A stretch of 14,569 nucleotides of DNA, from the NCBI GenBank assembly GCA_003601695.1, contig PIYH01000025.1, forward strand, positions 1 to 14,569, in the 5' to 3' direction. Origin of the DNA: Candidatus Bathyarchaeota archaeon. GTDB lineage: Archaea > Thermoproteota > Bathyarchaeia > Bathyarchaeales > DTEX01. Below are positions 1 through 8,275 of this stretch, piece by piece; the stretch's first letter is position 1; every line of letters begins with the position of its first letter. The translations under genes and the position numbers were made by a program. The notes under the pieces were generated by a model, which was not told where the DNA came from, made no database searches, and saw nothing but the letters and a program-made list of their open reading frames with translations.

Positions 1-147
1 TATGACGACATCGACTCCGCTTATCTTCCCAATCATCAGCGGCGAGGAAGGCTTCCCATAAGGGGTGTCATACTCAACTTCACGTTGATCCTTAAGGATT
101 CGGGGATCCTCAAGACCTGAACCGCCTATAACCCCAACCTTAACCAC
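1..147 (-). CDS. mtnP: S-methyl-5'-thioadenosine phosphorylase, N-terminal part (cut by window edge)
   Basis: Forty-nine N-terminal codons are visible and the gene continues past the left edge. The start VVKVGVIGGSGLEDP, followed by YDTPYGKPSSP and a GKISGVDVV stretch, is the typical opening of MTA phosphorylase and related purine nucleoside phosphorylases; the GGSG turn belongs to the phosphate-binding site. The enzyme splits 5'-methylthioadenosine into adenine and methylthioribose-1-phosphate in methionine salvage and acts in the cytoplasm. The start is GTG at 147: the next codon but one upstream in frame is TAA, so no longer start exists, and a ribosome site GGAGAGGA at 157-164 lies nine bases away. 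It is on the same strand as the upstream opp operon but about 300 bases away, so probably a separate unit. An MTI phosphorylase or PNP specificity cannot be excluded from this fragment. Confidence 0.85.
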   Translation of the reverse strand, partial: MVKVGVIGGSGLEDPRILKDQREVEYDTPYGKPSSPLMIGKISGVDVVI

Positions 148-441
148 TTTTTATAGTCCTCTCCATTTGCTTTTTAAAAACACTTATCAAGTTATTTTCT
201 ATGTCTTCATGTTCAAATTTATGGATAGAGACATTACAGAATTATTTTGAGGAGGTATTTCAGTTTTTCTTTTCATATTTTAAAAGAGAGGAAGTAGTCT
301 TGCTTTTTGTGAGATGGATTTCGCATAGTCTATACGACAACTAGCGGGAAAAGATTAGGAGATAACTTGCTTGTTCGAGCGTTGCGACATGTGAGTTGAG
401 GGCCTATGATGCGACATGGAGCGCTTATGAAGCAGGTATTC
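148..441. other. Intergenic spacer between mtnP and oppF
   Basis: About 290 bases without a credible gene. The left end holds the mtnP ribosome site (157-164). A nine-base direct repeat TGCGACATG occurs at 383-391 and 410-418. I see no strong hairpin-plus-T terminator for the opp operon and no RNA gene. Confidence 0.6.
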
Positions 442-1488
442 TCATTTAGCGAGATGACAAGCTACGAAATGACCTTTCTTAACTTCTATGAGTTCAGGCG
501 GGATTTTTCTGCATACCTCCATAGCTTTCTCACATCGTGGATGGAATCTACAGCCTGATGGCGGATTAACTGGGCTTGGCACTTCCCCTTTAAGAATTAT
601 TCGCTCTCTCTTTACAAAGGGATCAGGGATAGGATTTGCTGACATTAGAGCTTGCGTGTAGGGATGAAGCGGATTATAGAATATCTCATTCGTATCGCCG
701 ATCTCGATAATTTTGCCTAGATACATAACGGCGACTCGGTGGCTTATGCATTCTACCGTGTTTAGATCATGACTTATAAAGAGATAAGTTAGCTTCAAAT
801 CTCTCTGTAAACCTTCTAGGAGCTTAAGCAGCTTTGCCCTTACGGAGACATCAACGGATGATGTCGGCTCATCAAGTACAACAAACTTCGGATTTATAAC
901 GAGAGCTCTAGCAATCGCTATTCTCTGCCTCTGCCCCCCGCTGAACTCGTGGGGATATCGATAAAGATGCTGCTCGCTGAGTCCTACCTTTTCAAGAATC
1001 TCTAATACTTTCTCTCTCAGCTCTCTGCCTTTCGCTAATCCTTGAACCTTAAGAGGTTCTCCAACTATATCCTTCACTAACATTCGTGGATTAAGCGAAG
1101 AAGATGGATCTTGATATACGATCTGCATCTTTCGCCTTATGAGTTTAAGCTTCCGACTTCCAAACTGAGCAAGATCATACTCCTTTCTTATTTTTTCAAG
1201 CTCTCTAGATTTTTGCCCCGAATTTTCCAGCTTATCTATTTCTTCCATAATGTCATCTGGTACGTCAAAGTATATGTGTCCAGATGTAGGTTTTAATAAT
1301 CTTATTATTGTTTTGCCATATGTTGTCTTTCCACATCCAGACTCGCCGACTAGACCGAAGCATTCTCCCTTTTTGATCTTAAGGCTTACACCATCGACTG
1401 CCTTGACTTCGCCTACTGTTCTCTTGAATACGCCGCCTCTAATGGGATAGTATTTCCTTAGATCTACGGTTTTTATGAGAGTTTTCAT
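442..1488 (-). CDS. oppF: Oligopeptide/dipeptide ABC transporter ATPase, OppF/DppF type
   Basis: Second ATPase of the Opp-family importer, working at the inner face of the membrane with OppD. In a 348-residue protein: Walker A GESGCGKT at about 48-55, Q-loop Gln in YQDP near 126, signature FSGGQRQ near 182, Walker B LDE at 205-207, H-loop ISHD with His 240, and the C-terminal NPLHPYTQAL element that marks OppD/OppF ATPases. Four cysteines (GCRFHPRC, a third 8 residues later, and VACHL near the end) match the conserved C-terminal cysteine cluster of the family. A charged helical insert of some 35 residues lies between Walker A and the Q-loop. An open frame continues to a start at 1515, but ATG at 1488 forms an ATGA overlap with the oppD stop and opens with the usual KTLIKTVDLRKYYP, so I choose it. 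Last gene of the operon. Confidence 0.93.
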   Translation of the reverse strand: MKTLIKTVDLRKYYPIRGGVFKRTVGEVKAVDGVSLKIKKGECFGLVGESGCGKTTYGKTIIRLLKPTSGHIYFDVPDDIMEEIDKLENSGQKSRELEKIRKEYDLAQFGSRKLKLIRRKMQIVYQDPSSSLNPRMLVKDIVGEPLKVQGLAKGRELREKVLEILEKVGLSEQHLYRYPHEFSGGQRQRIAIARALVINPKFVVLDEPTSSVDVSVRAKLLKLLEGLQRDLKLTYLFISHDLNTVECISHRVAVMYLGKIIEIGDTNEIFYNPLHPYTQALMSANPIPDPFVKRERIILKGEVPSPVNPPSGCRFHPRCEKAMEVCRKIPPELIEVKKGHFVACHLAK

Positions 1489-2648
1489 CTCTCTTCCCCA
1501 TCGTATAAGTGGCAAGCTACGAAATGATCCTTTCTAATCTCTAAAAGTTCTGGCCGCTTCTCCGCGCATATTTCCACTGCTTGAGGGCATCGTGGATGGA
1601 ATCTGCAACCTGACGGCGGATTTATTAGATTGGGAACTACCCCCCTAATAGTTTTGTACTCCTTTCCAGGTTGAGGTATGGACTCCATTAGTGCCTTCGT
1701 GTATGGATGCAAGGGATTTCTAAATATCTCTTTGACATCCGCTATTTCAACAACATTACCCGCGTACATAACTGCAACGCGGTCACACATCTCAGCGATA
1801 ACGCCTAAATCATGCGTAATGAAAAGCACAGTTGTGTCAAAACGTCTCTTCAATTCCCTTATGAGCTCTAATATTCTTGCCTGAATCGTAACATCTAAGG
1901 AGGTGGTCGGCTCATCTGCAACTAAGAGAACAGGATTGCATGCAAGCGCCATCGCTATCACCGCCCTCTGCTGCATGCCACCGCTTAATTCATAAGGATA
2001 CATATCCGCGACTCTCTCAGGATCCGGTATGCCGAGATCTCTCAGAAGGCTTATCGCCTGCTTTTTTGCTTCTGCTTCAAGTCTTCTTCTATATCTGCGG
2101 ATAAGGGGAATTTTATTCAGGATCCTTATTAGTAGGGGATCCTTATTTCTCATGATTCTTTCATAGATGTTCTTCTCAAATCTGAGAATGAATCTTTTCA
2201 ATAGTTCACCTTTAGATTCTTGAAGTTCCTCATCAATTTTTTTAATTGTGTTCTTCAAAAGAGCCTTTTCTCTATGTGTTAGAAAGACTTCTGAAACTTG
2301 ATCTCCGATCGTGTATACAGGGTTTAGTGATGCTGAAGGCTCTTGGAATATCATAGAGATTTCTGCTCCTCTGATTCTTTGGAGACCTGCTTCATCTAAA
2401 CTTAGAAGATTCTTGATTCTTCCCTCTTTCGTTCTGAATAATACTTCGCCGCCCTCAATCCGTCCAGGAGATGGAATAAGATTAAATATCGAAAGCCCTG
2501 TCATCGTCTTTCCGCATCCAGTCTCTCCTACGAGTCCCAACGTCTCCCCTTTCTTGACAAACAAGTTAACCTTTTCTAGGGCCTTTACTACACCCTCATA
2601 TGTGTAAAATCTTACGACTATATCTTTTAAGCGGACAATCTGGCTCAT
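1485..2648 (-). CDS. oppD: Oligopeptide/dipeptide ABC transporter ATPase, OppD/DppD type
   Basis: First ATPase of the Opp-family importer, paired with OppF. Walker A GETGCGKT at 41-48, Q-loop Gln 102 (FQEP), signature LSGGMQQ at 221-227, Walker B ADE at 244-246, H-loop His 279 (ITHD), and the C-terminal NPLHPYTKAL element at about 311. Cysteines 348, 354, 361 and 379 form the four-Cys cluster also seen in OppF; in some DppD-type proteins this cluster is reported to bind an iron-sulfur centre. A long charged insert (about 127-195) precedes the signature and makes the protein (387 residues) longer than common bacterial OppD. The ATG at 2648 lies one base after the oppC stop, with an AGGAG site a few bases inside oppC. 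The end overlaps the oppF start by four bases, which suggests coupled translation. Confidence 0.94.
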   Translation of the reverse strand: MSQIVRLKDIVVRFYTYEGVVKALEKVNLFVKKGETLGLVGETGCGKTMTGLSIFNLIPSPGRIEGGEVLFRTKEGRIKNLLSLDEAGLQRIRGAEISMIFQEPSASLNPVYTIGDQVSEVFLTHREKALLKNTIKKIDEELQESKGELLKRFILRFEKNIYERIMRNKDPLLIRILNKIPLIRRYRRRLEAEAKKQAISLLRDLGIPDPERVADMYPYELSGGMQQRAVIAMALACNPVLLVADEPTTSLDVTIQARILELIRELKRRFDTTVLFITHDLGVIAEMCDRVAVMYAGNVVEIADVKEIFRNPLHPYTKALMESIPQPGKEYKTIRGVVPNLINPPSGCRFHPRCPQAVEICAEKRPELLEIRKDHFVACHLYDGEER

Positions 2649-2649
2649 T

Positions 2650-3582
2650 TCATCTTCTCCTTATTGTAGGGTCAAGTATGTCTCTGAATGCATCGCCAAG
2701 CAAGTTCCATCCCAATACGAACATGAAGATAAAAAGACCTGGTATCAGCCATGTATGCCAATATGCAAGCGGGTTTGCCGCCGTACCCATGATATAGTCT
2801 CTAGAGTTACTTATCAATTGCCCCCAATCGGCGAAGGACTCTCCTGCGCCTAACCCTAAGAAGCTTAGGGCGGCGGCGGTTAGGACAACCGATCCTATAT
2901 TTAATGACGCCATGATTAAGACGGGATATATAGCGTTAGGAAGTATATGTCTAGTGATTATTCTGAAATCGGAGCATCCTATTGCTTTAGCTACTTCCAC
3001 ATAATCTGTTTGTTTAACTTTAAGAACTTCCCCACGGATGACCCGCGTATAGGTTGGCCAGCTCACTAAGACAAGAGCAAGCAACACACTTTCTAAACTG
3101 CGGCCGAAGGCGACAACCAGGGCCATGGCTAGTATCAAACCTGGAAATGCGTAAATGATATCCGTAAATCTCATCATTATTTCATCGACTATTCCGCCGT
3201 AGTAACCAGAGAGAGATCCTATGACTATTCCAATCAGCAACGAGATTCCCACTACTTCAAAACCTACATAAAAAGCCGTTCGGGTTCCCCAGATGCAGCC
3301 ATAGAAAACATCATATTGTCCAGACGTTGTGCCGAAGATATGTTTTGGGCTTGGAGGTTTAGGTACTCTTTTCCATCCGTCATGCGGCATTATGTATGGA
3401 TTTTCATTAACTGGCGGGGCTAGAATAGGTGCAAGTATAGCTATCGCGGCGAAGAACATTATGATCGCCATTCCCATAATGGATAGAGGGCTCTCTCTAA
3501 TTCTTTTTACGGTAAATTTCAACTCTGCAATCGTAGGACTCATGCTCTTTTTTAATTCGCTCCAACGAGAATTGCTTTTCAT
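2650..3582 (-). CDS. oppC: Oligopeptide/dipeptide ABC transporter permease, OppC/DppC type
   Basis: Integral membrane subunit of the importer. The 310-residue protein has an N-terminal cytoplasmic tail, a first membrane helix at about 34-56, an extracytoplasmic loop with the family's HIFGTTSGQYDVF block, then five more helices. The EAA loop, which contacts the ATPases, reads YVEVAKAIGCSDFRIITRH and is followed by LPN. A SFLGLG motif and a DWGQLI block near residue 250 are typical of OppC. The ATG at 3582 is three bases past the oppB stop, with a GGTGGAG site inside the oppB end, so the four membrane and ATPase genes read as one tightly packed transcript. Confidence 0.94.
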   Translation of the reverse strand: MKSNSRWSELKKSMSPTIAELKFTVKRIRESPLSIMGMAIIMFFAAIAILAPILAPPVNENPYIMPHDGWKRVPKPPSPKHIFGTTSGQYDVFYGCIWGTRTAFYVGFEVVGISLLIGIVIGSLSGYYGGIVDEIMMRFTDIIYAFPGLILAMALVVAFGRSLESVLLALVLVSWPTYTRVIRGEVLKVKQTDYVEVAKAIGCSDFRIITRHILPNAIYPVLIMASLNIGSVVLTAAALSFLGLGAGESFADWGQLISNSRDYIMGTAANPLAYWHTWLIPGLFIFMFVLGWNLLGDAFRDILDPTIRRR

Positions 3583-3585
3583 GCG

Positions 3586-4623
3586 TTACTCCACCCTTAT
3601 CCTCGGATCAATATACGCGTAGGTGATGTCTACTATGAGATTTGCAACGCTATAAACAAGACCTACGAACAAAGCGAATCCAAGAACAGATGGGATATCC
3701 ATCTGAAGCGCGGCATGCGCTGCGAAGTAGCCGATTCCTTTATAATTGAAAACTGTTTCTGTTATGACTACGCCTGTAAGTAATCCTGCTGTCAGCACCC
3801 CGCTAATCGTAACAACAGGGATTAGAGCATTCCTCTTCGCATGCTTGTTGATGACCACATCGTTTGATAAGCCCTTTGCCTTAGCGGTCAGTATATATCC
3901 TTTAGAGAGCTCCTCAAGCATGCTTGAACGCATCACCCTCACTATCAATGCAACTGAGATTATTGTGAGATTTATTACTGGGAGAACTATATGCTTTAAG
4001 GCATCTATGGTTATCCAGAGCTGCCCGTTCAATATGCCATCTATCGTGTTGATCCTTGTATATCTGATGAAGTTCGGTGATGTAACGACCCCATAGGCTT
4101 CATTTGAAAGTCTTCCCGCAGAAACCCAGCCTAAACCTCCATAAAAGATAGATATTAAAATCAATGCGGACCAGAACGTGGGAAGAGACCATCCTATTAT
4201 TGAGAATATTCTTATGATATGATCAGACGCTTTATCCCTGTTTACAGCAGACTTGATTCCAAGGTATATACCTAGAAATATTATGGAAGGTATAGAGAAG
4301 ATTACAAGCTCAAATGTGGCTGGGATTCCTTTGAGCAAAGCAACTGAGACTGGAATATTCCCGGCGCTCTTAGCTATCCCCAAATCCCCCGAGAGCACCC
4401 TTGTTATCCAAAAGTAATATTGAATGTGGAGAGGAGCATCTAAATGGTACTTCTCTATCACTCGATAAATCACATCTGGATTCTTTGGAGTTCCCCGAAT
4501 GTATGCGGATGCTCTTTCTTCGGGGGTAAAAAACTGAAGTATGGCGAAGATAAGTAATGTAACCCCGAGTAAAGTAGGTATGAATAGGAGGACCCTACGT
4601 ACGATGTATGCCTTCATCCCCAT
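3586..4623 (-). CDS. oppB: Oligopeptide/dipeptide ABC transporter permease, OppB/DppB type
   Basis: Second membrane subunit, partner of OppC. The N-terminus MKAYIVRRVLLFIPTLLGV, a following hydrophobic helix, and IEKYHLDAPLHIQYYFW with LSGDLG are standard OppB features. The EAA loop contains ILTAKAKGLSNDVVINKHA, and the tail TYAYIDPRIR is also typical. The loop between helices 3 and 4 is long, with about 35 residues including a NFIRYTRINTIDGI stretch. The frame opens at a TTG (4638), but GGAG at 4633-4636 lies nine bases before ATG at 4623, which I take as the start (345 residues); ATG at 4617 is possible. It begins about 147 bases after the binding-protein gene. Confidence 0.93.
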   Translation of the reverse strand: MGMKAYIVRRVLLFIPTLLGVTLLIFAILQFFTPEERASAYIRGTPKNPDVIYRVIEKYHLDAPLHIQYYFWITRVLSGDLGIAKSAGNIPVSVALLKGIPATFELVIFSIPSIIFLGIYLGIKSAVNRDKASDHIIRIFSIIGWSLPTFWSALILISIFYGGLGWVSAGRLSNEAYGVVTSPNFIRYTRINTIDGILNGQLWITIDALKHIVLPVINLTIISVALIVRVMRSSMLEELSKGYILTAKAKGLSNDVVINKHAKRNALIPVVTISGVLTAGLLTGVVITETVFNYKGIGYFAAHAALQMDIPSVLGFALFVGLVYSVANLIVDITYAYIDPRIRVE

Positions 4624-4727
4624 AGTCGCTTTCTCCAATCCAGTAAATATGGCACGCTGAATTCCTGCTCATGATTTTATCGCAAATAGCATAAAAACAT
4701 ATTACATATATTTCTTTCGCATGCTTT

Positions 4728-4744
4728 AAAGAAAAAAATAAAAT
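4728..4744 (-). terminator. T-rich tract after the binding-protein gene (possible partial terminator)
   Basis: On the minus strand the mRNA would run through an almost unbroken U-rich tract just past the stop of the binding-protein gene and before oppB. Archaeal RNA polymerase stops at such tracts without needing a hairpin. Partial stopping here would give more binding protein than permease, a usual arrangement in ABC importers. AT-rich stretches at about 4690-4715 could also supply a second promoter for oppB. This is inference from base composition only. Confidence 0.35.
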
Positions 4745-4770
4745 GGGATTTGGGAAGATTCTTCTATAAT

Positions 4771-7374
4771 CTATTTCTTTACAATCGCTACTAAGGCGAT
4801 GATTATAGCAATTATTGCTATGCCTATTGAGGCATACAGCATGTTTGATTGCGAACTAATCGTGCCTTGAAGTTTCTCTACTTCGCTTGTAAGAGAGGTT
4901 ACTTTGTCGGACAAGGCGTCTACGTCTTCCCGGATAGGCGACAATGCGCTGGATAGAATATCCTCTAAGATTTTTGTCTCAACCTTTACCGGAGATACGA
5001 TCTGAGAGAGCAGGTTTCTCTGAGCCTTCTCTATCCATTTCTCATAGTATTTTGCGTTTAACAGAACGGTTCCTGTGAGCTCGTCTGAGACTGGTGTAGG
5101 TGCCTTATATCCTGTGAAATTGAGGCGATAGTACGTCGTTCCTAGGGGCGGAGTGATTGAGATATCGACGCGTCCATCTTTATCTGTTATGAGGGCTCCA
5201 ACGTTAGTCCACGTCTTATTATCTAGGCTTTTTTGAACGAAAACTATAAAGCCTGAAGCTGGCTTCTTCGTCGCGGGATTGAAGAATTCTGAACTGAGAC
5301 GGATGCTTGATCCATGAAGGATACTTGCCTTTATCTTCAGCGGAGCGGTCGGTGTTGGAGTGTACCATCCCTTCCATAAATGGTAGAAGTATGGACCTGG
5401 ATATATGGGGTTGTAATACCATCCAGCTACCCATGTTCTTTCCCAATGTCTTCCAGCATCCTGATAGAGCGGCACGCTTGGTACATCCTCAAAGTATTTA
5501 TTCCCTAACTTCCAGTAGATCTCGATTCTCTTGTTGTCATCGGTTTCCCTGACGCCTTGGAGAACTAGTTCGTCAACTTCCGGATCGCCATAGCTTTGGA
5601 AGTAGGCAAAGGTGCCCTCGCTATACATGTAGGGATAGTACCAGTTATGAGGATCAGGATAGTCTGCAAGCCATCCTATTATGAAGAGCGTTAGCCTCTT
5701 AGCTACAAGTTCGTTAAGATATGTAGGCCAGTCTACTTCAATTACGTTAATGTGGAATTTCGGATTTAGACTTTCAACCGCTTCTTTCAGCATTCTAGCA
5801 GCAGTTTCCCTAGCCTCATTTCCAGTATTGTAAAGTATAGAGAATGTGAATCCTTTCTCCCATAACTCGCCATCGTAAGCTGCCTTAAAGTAGTTCTCAG
5901 CTTTTTCAAGATCATGATAATATTTCGGAACTGGTGGTAGTGGTCCACTGCCATTAGGTAGCAGCGGCTGATCATACGGCGGAGGTAACACGGTATCAGG
6001 CGGATTTAAGTCGGATTTGCCTACATCCCAGATGTATTTGTCATAGGCTAGTCCTTCCACATGCGGCGTTGCAGGTTGTTTAGCTTCACCGAGGAAAACA
6101 TCTTTAATGTAGGTGTCATAGTCAAAGGCGTATGCGAAAGCTTTTCTTACATTAACATCACTGAAGAACCATGAGGGTATTCCACTTTCATGCAGCTCAT
6201 CATAAGGAGGATCGCCAATATACTTGTTGCCTGCCGTTTCAATTTTGAAGTTGAAGAATAGATTACTCTCTATCAACGTTGGAAGCCCTGGGAAGCATCT
6301 AATTCCCGCAGGATATTCCTCTTCTTCCCAGCTCGGTTTTTCCTCCCAATTGGTTACTAATTCTGGGAGATGAGCTCTCGGAACATAGCAGAAATCTGCA
6401 TCTCCAGCTAAGAACATTGTTTTTCTCGTTCCCCACTCGTCGATTCCATAGAAAGTCACAGTCTCTAGGTATCCCTCGCAACCGGGAGCCGGCCAGCCCT
6501 TCCAATAGTCTGGAAATCTTTCAATCTTCCATATATGCTCTATTGAGTCTAGCACCGCTAGCTTATATGGACCGGATCCGCATTCGATTCTTCCTCCAGT
6601 GCCAGGCGGCCAATCATCTAAGGGTGAAACCTCTGGATCGTAATATTTAGTCATAGTCTCATTGGTGTAAGGGTTCTCTTCTGGATGTGCCTCTCCCGGC
6701 CAGCATCCATGCTCATAAGCCCATTCATTTGGCATTACGCTAGCCCAAGACTGTGCAAGGATCTGCATGAAGATCATAGGCGGATAGTTAGGTGCCTTTA
6801 GATTAAACCAGACATGAGTTGCATTGCTTTCAACTGCGTGGTCAATTTTCTCTGGCCATTCAGGATCGCTCCAATCCGCCCCATGGGCTTCAAGAAGAGG
6901 CTCGTATATCATCCATGTAGGCCCACCAGATCTGTCGAGAACCATCCACCGCTCAAAGGAATATTCCACATCTGAAGGCTTTACAGTACCATACTTCGAA
7001 TCATGCCACTTAACGCCTTCTCTAATCTTGAAGTAGTAAGTGCTGTTTGTATAAGGTGGCGCATCCGGATGAGGAGGGGCAGCAATAACCCACTCAGTTG
7101 CGAGGCAAGGCTCAAACTTATCCGTTAACCCTTGCTTTTCTGGGGGAAGAGATCTATTGACAGCAAATCTGATAAGTGTATCATAAATATTCTGAATGAC
7201 CTCAGCGCTTGCTGTGTCGTAGCACCACGCTGGATCCACAGTTTCCGGTCCCCAGATGCTTGCTACAACGAGATCCTTAGGTCTTGGGATCTCCTGCGCA
7301 GCTACGTTCTGAATTGATACTTGCGCTGGAAGCATTAGTACTAACAGAACAAGTAAGCCAACAGCCCTTTTCAT
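4771..7374 (-). CDS. ABC transporter substrate-binding protein, Opp/Dpp family, C-terminally membrane-anchored
   Basis: Extracytoplasmic solute receptor of the importer (SBP_bac_5 family). Residues 1-27 form a signal peptide (basic start, hydrophobic core, likely cleavage near VAAQ). The binding domain follows to about 670: it opens with DLVVASIWGPETVDP, with YDTLIRF, WHDSKYGTVKPSDVEYSFERW, VRKAFAYAFDYDTYI and ADYPDPHNW blocks typical of the family. An Ig-like beta domain lies at about 678-775, a heptad-rich coiled coil at about 776-843, and a membrane helix with KK end at about 846-867. At 867 residues it is much longer than bacterial OppA because of this stalk. There is no lipobox cysteine, so anchoring is by the C-terminal helix. 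AAGGAG precedes the ATG by nine bases. Substrate may be peptides or sugars; sequence does not decide. First gene of the operon. Confidence 0.92.
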   Translation of the reverse strand: MKRAVGLLVLLVLMLPAQVSIQNVAAQEIPRPKDLVVASIWGPETVDPAWCYDTASAEVIQNIYDTLIRFAVNRSLPPEKQGLTDKFEPCLATEWVIAAPPHPDAPPYTNSTYYFKIREGVKWHDSKYGTVKPSDVEYSFERWMVLDRSGGPTWMIYEPLLEAHGADWSDPEWPEKIDHAVESNATHVWFNLKAPNYPPMIFMQILAQSWASVMPNEWAYEHGCWPGEAHPEENPYTNETMTKYYDPEVSPLDDWPPGTGGRIECGSGPYKLAVLDSIEHIWKIERFPDYWKGWPAPGCEGYLETVTFYGIDEWGTRKTMFLAGDADFCYVPRAHLPELVTNWEEKPSWEEEEYPAGIRCFPGLPTLIESNLFFNFKIETAGNKYIGDPPYDELHESGIPSWFFSDVNVRKAFAYAFDYDTYIKDVFLGEAKQPATPHVEGLAYDKYIWDVGKSDLNPPDTVLPPPYDQPLLPNGSGPLPPVPKYYHDLEKAENYFKAAYDGELWEKGFTFSILYNTGNEARETAARMLKEAVESLNPKFHINVIEVDWPTYLNELVAKRLTLFIIGWLADYPDPHNWYYPYMYSEGTFAYFQSYGDPEVDELVLQGVRETDDNKRIEIYWKLGNKYFEDVPSVPLYQDAGRHWERTWVAGWYYNPIYPGPYFYHLWKGWYTPTPTAPLKIKASILHGSSIRLSSEFFNPATKKPASGFIVFVQKSLDNKTWTNVGALITDKDGRVDISITPPLGTTYYRLNFTGYKAPTPVSDELTGTVLLNAKYYEKWIEKAQRNLLSQIVSPVKVETKILEDILSSALSPIREDVDALSDKVTSLTSEVEKLQGTISSQSNMLYASIGIAIIAIIIALVAIVKK

Positions 7375-7417
7375 TTCACTTTTCTCCTTAAATACTTATT
7401 TGTTTAATATAGCTCTG

Positions 7418-7426
7418 AATATTTAT
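7418..7426 (-). promoter_or_regulatory. Probable TATA box of the opp operon
   Basis: The minus strand reads ATAAATATT, preceded by purines. Its centre is about 48 bases before the ATG of the binding-protein gene; a transcript starting 26 bases downstream would begin just before the AAGGAG site at 7384-7389. A second AT-rich box (about 7403-7411) would start the transcript inside the ribosome site, so it fits less well. Confidence 0.4.
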
Positions 7427-7683
7427 CTCTTGCGATACTCTGCTCAGAGCATACGCTCCTCTCCAAGGCTAAATACAGCCATACTATTCCCTTCTTTTCA
7501 TACAAGCTAAAAGGACGGCGATAGTCATTGTTAATATGTAAATAAAGTCCATTTTTGCGGATATTGCTTTTTTCATAGTAATGAACAGATCGTGTTTCCG
7601 GAAAAGACACGTAGACATAGAGCATAAATTTAGTATTGAAGTTTACTGACATGTAGTCATAGGTTTTATGTGCCGATAGTTTT

Positions 7684-7716
7684 GTAGATGAGAGTAGTCG
7701 TATGCTTTTCATCTAC
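7684..7716. repeat. Inverted repeat, 8-base perfect arms, 17-base loop
   Basis: GTAGATGA at 7684-7691 pairs perfectly with TCATCTAC at 7709-7716. It lies just beyond the stop of the probable relic at 7731, where a terminator or an operator might have been. No T-run follows closely on either strand, so a terminator role is weak. Confidence 0.4.
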
Positions 7717-7730
7717 GTGCCTTACAGAGG

Positions 7731-8156
7731 TCATTCGCCGATTGAAAATTCAAACTCGCATTTGTCTGGCTCTCCGCTCACTCTCTTAACTTTAATCTTA
7801 GGGTTGATGATCTTAGCGAAGGATTATATCATGGAGACGCAACCTTTCTCTATATTTCTTACAGACAAGACAGTTACTCTTCGTTTTTAATTTTCCCTCT
7901 TTGCCTAACCATGAAAATGATAAAAACTTATCCTCATAAGAGAAAAACGAATCTTGAATAATATTTTTTGGCACTGGGGCTAGGTGCGTGTTCTCGTCTA
8001 AAATTTCCGGGAAAAACGAAACTTTAGTCGATTTTGTGGCAAGAATAATTAGTAGAAACGCTAAAATAAGATGCAAGAATTTGCCTCATTTTTATTCAGC
8101 CTATTTAAAATTAATTTGAGAATATCTCTAATGTTTATATCTTCCACAGGCATCAT
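7731..8156 (-). pseudogene. Probable decayed gene, end resembling V4R/hydrocarbon-binding proteins
   Basis: Two plausible protein pieces sit in the same minus-strand frame. The first (ATG at 8156 to a TAG near 8061) starts MMPVEDINIRDILKLILNRL and looks like a natural helical N-terminus. The second, ending at TGA 7731, reads KIINPKIKVKRVSG and then EPDKCEFEFSIGE. That glycine-rich turn plus CEFEF ending resembles the C-terminus of V4R-type (4-vinyl reductase-like, hydrocarbon-binding) proteins, where a conserved GDPYCEF-like end occurs. Between them all three frames carry stops, with another TAA 14 codons before INPK. The overall span, about 140 codons, would suit a small V4R protein. Frames were translated by hand and no alignment was run. 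It could be a chance resemblance. Confidence 0.33.
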
Positions 8157-8232
8157 AATTTATGCTATCGTTCTCATTAGATAGGTTCAGAAATCGCGAA
8201 CAGAAATGGGCAACAATGTGCAGAATCAAGTG

Positions 8233-8246
8233 AAAAAATAAATTAG
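8233..8246 (+). promoter_or_regulatory. Possible TATA box of the AAC-like gene
   Basis: An A/T-only stretch containing AATAAATT lies about 34 bases before the ATG at 8276. A start 26 bases downstream leaves a leader of only several bases, which agrees with the missing ribosome site. Confidence 0.3.
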
Positions 8247-8275
8247 AAACCCATAATGTAGTATTAAAAGATACG

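Larger units (their letters stand above)
7375..8275. other. Gene-poor divergent region between the opp operon and the AAC-like gene
   Basis: Nine hundred bases between divergently read genes. It holds the opp promoter (7375-7430), a stretch with no recognised gene (about 7430-7680), an inverted repeat of 8-base arms GTAGATGA/TCATCTAC at 7684-7691 and 7709-7716, the probable gene relic at 7731-8156, and the short leader of the AAC-like gene. A 102-codon minus-strand open frame (7404-7712) is present. It runs over the opp promoter, has no ribosome site and resembles no family I know, so I do not call it. Confidence 0.6.

Noticed and set aside
7404..7712. 102-codon minus-strand frame upstream of the opp operon
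   Set aside because: No ribosome site, no recognised family, and it covers the likely opp promoter.
7813..8076. 87-codon minus-strand frame
   Set aside because: It lies in a different frame from the two natural-looking ends of the probable relic and shows no family pattern; at most a shifted part of that relic.
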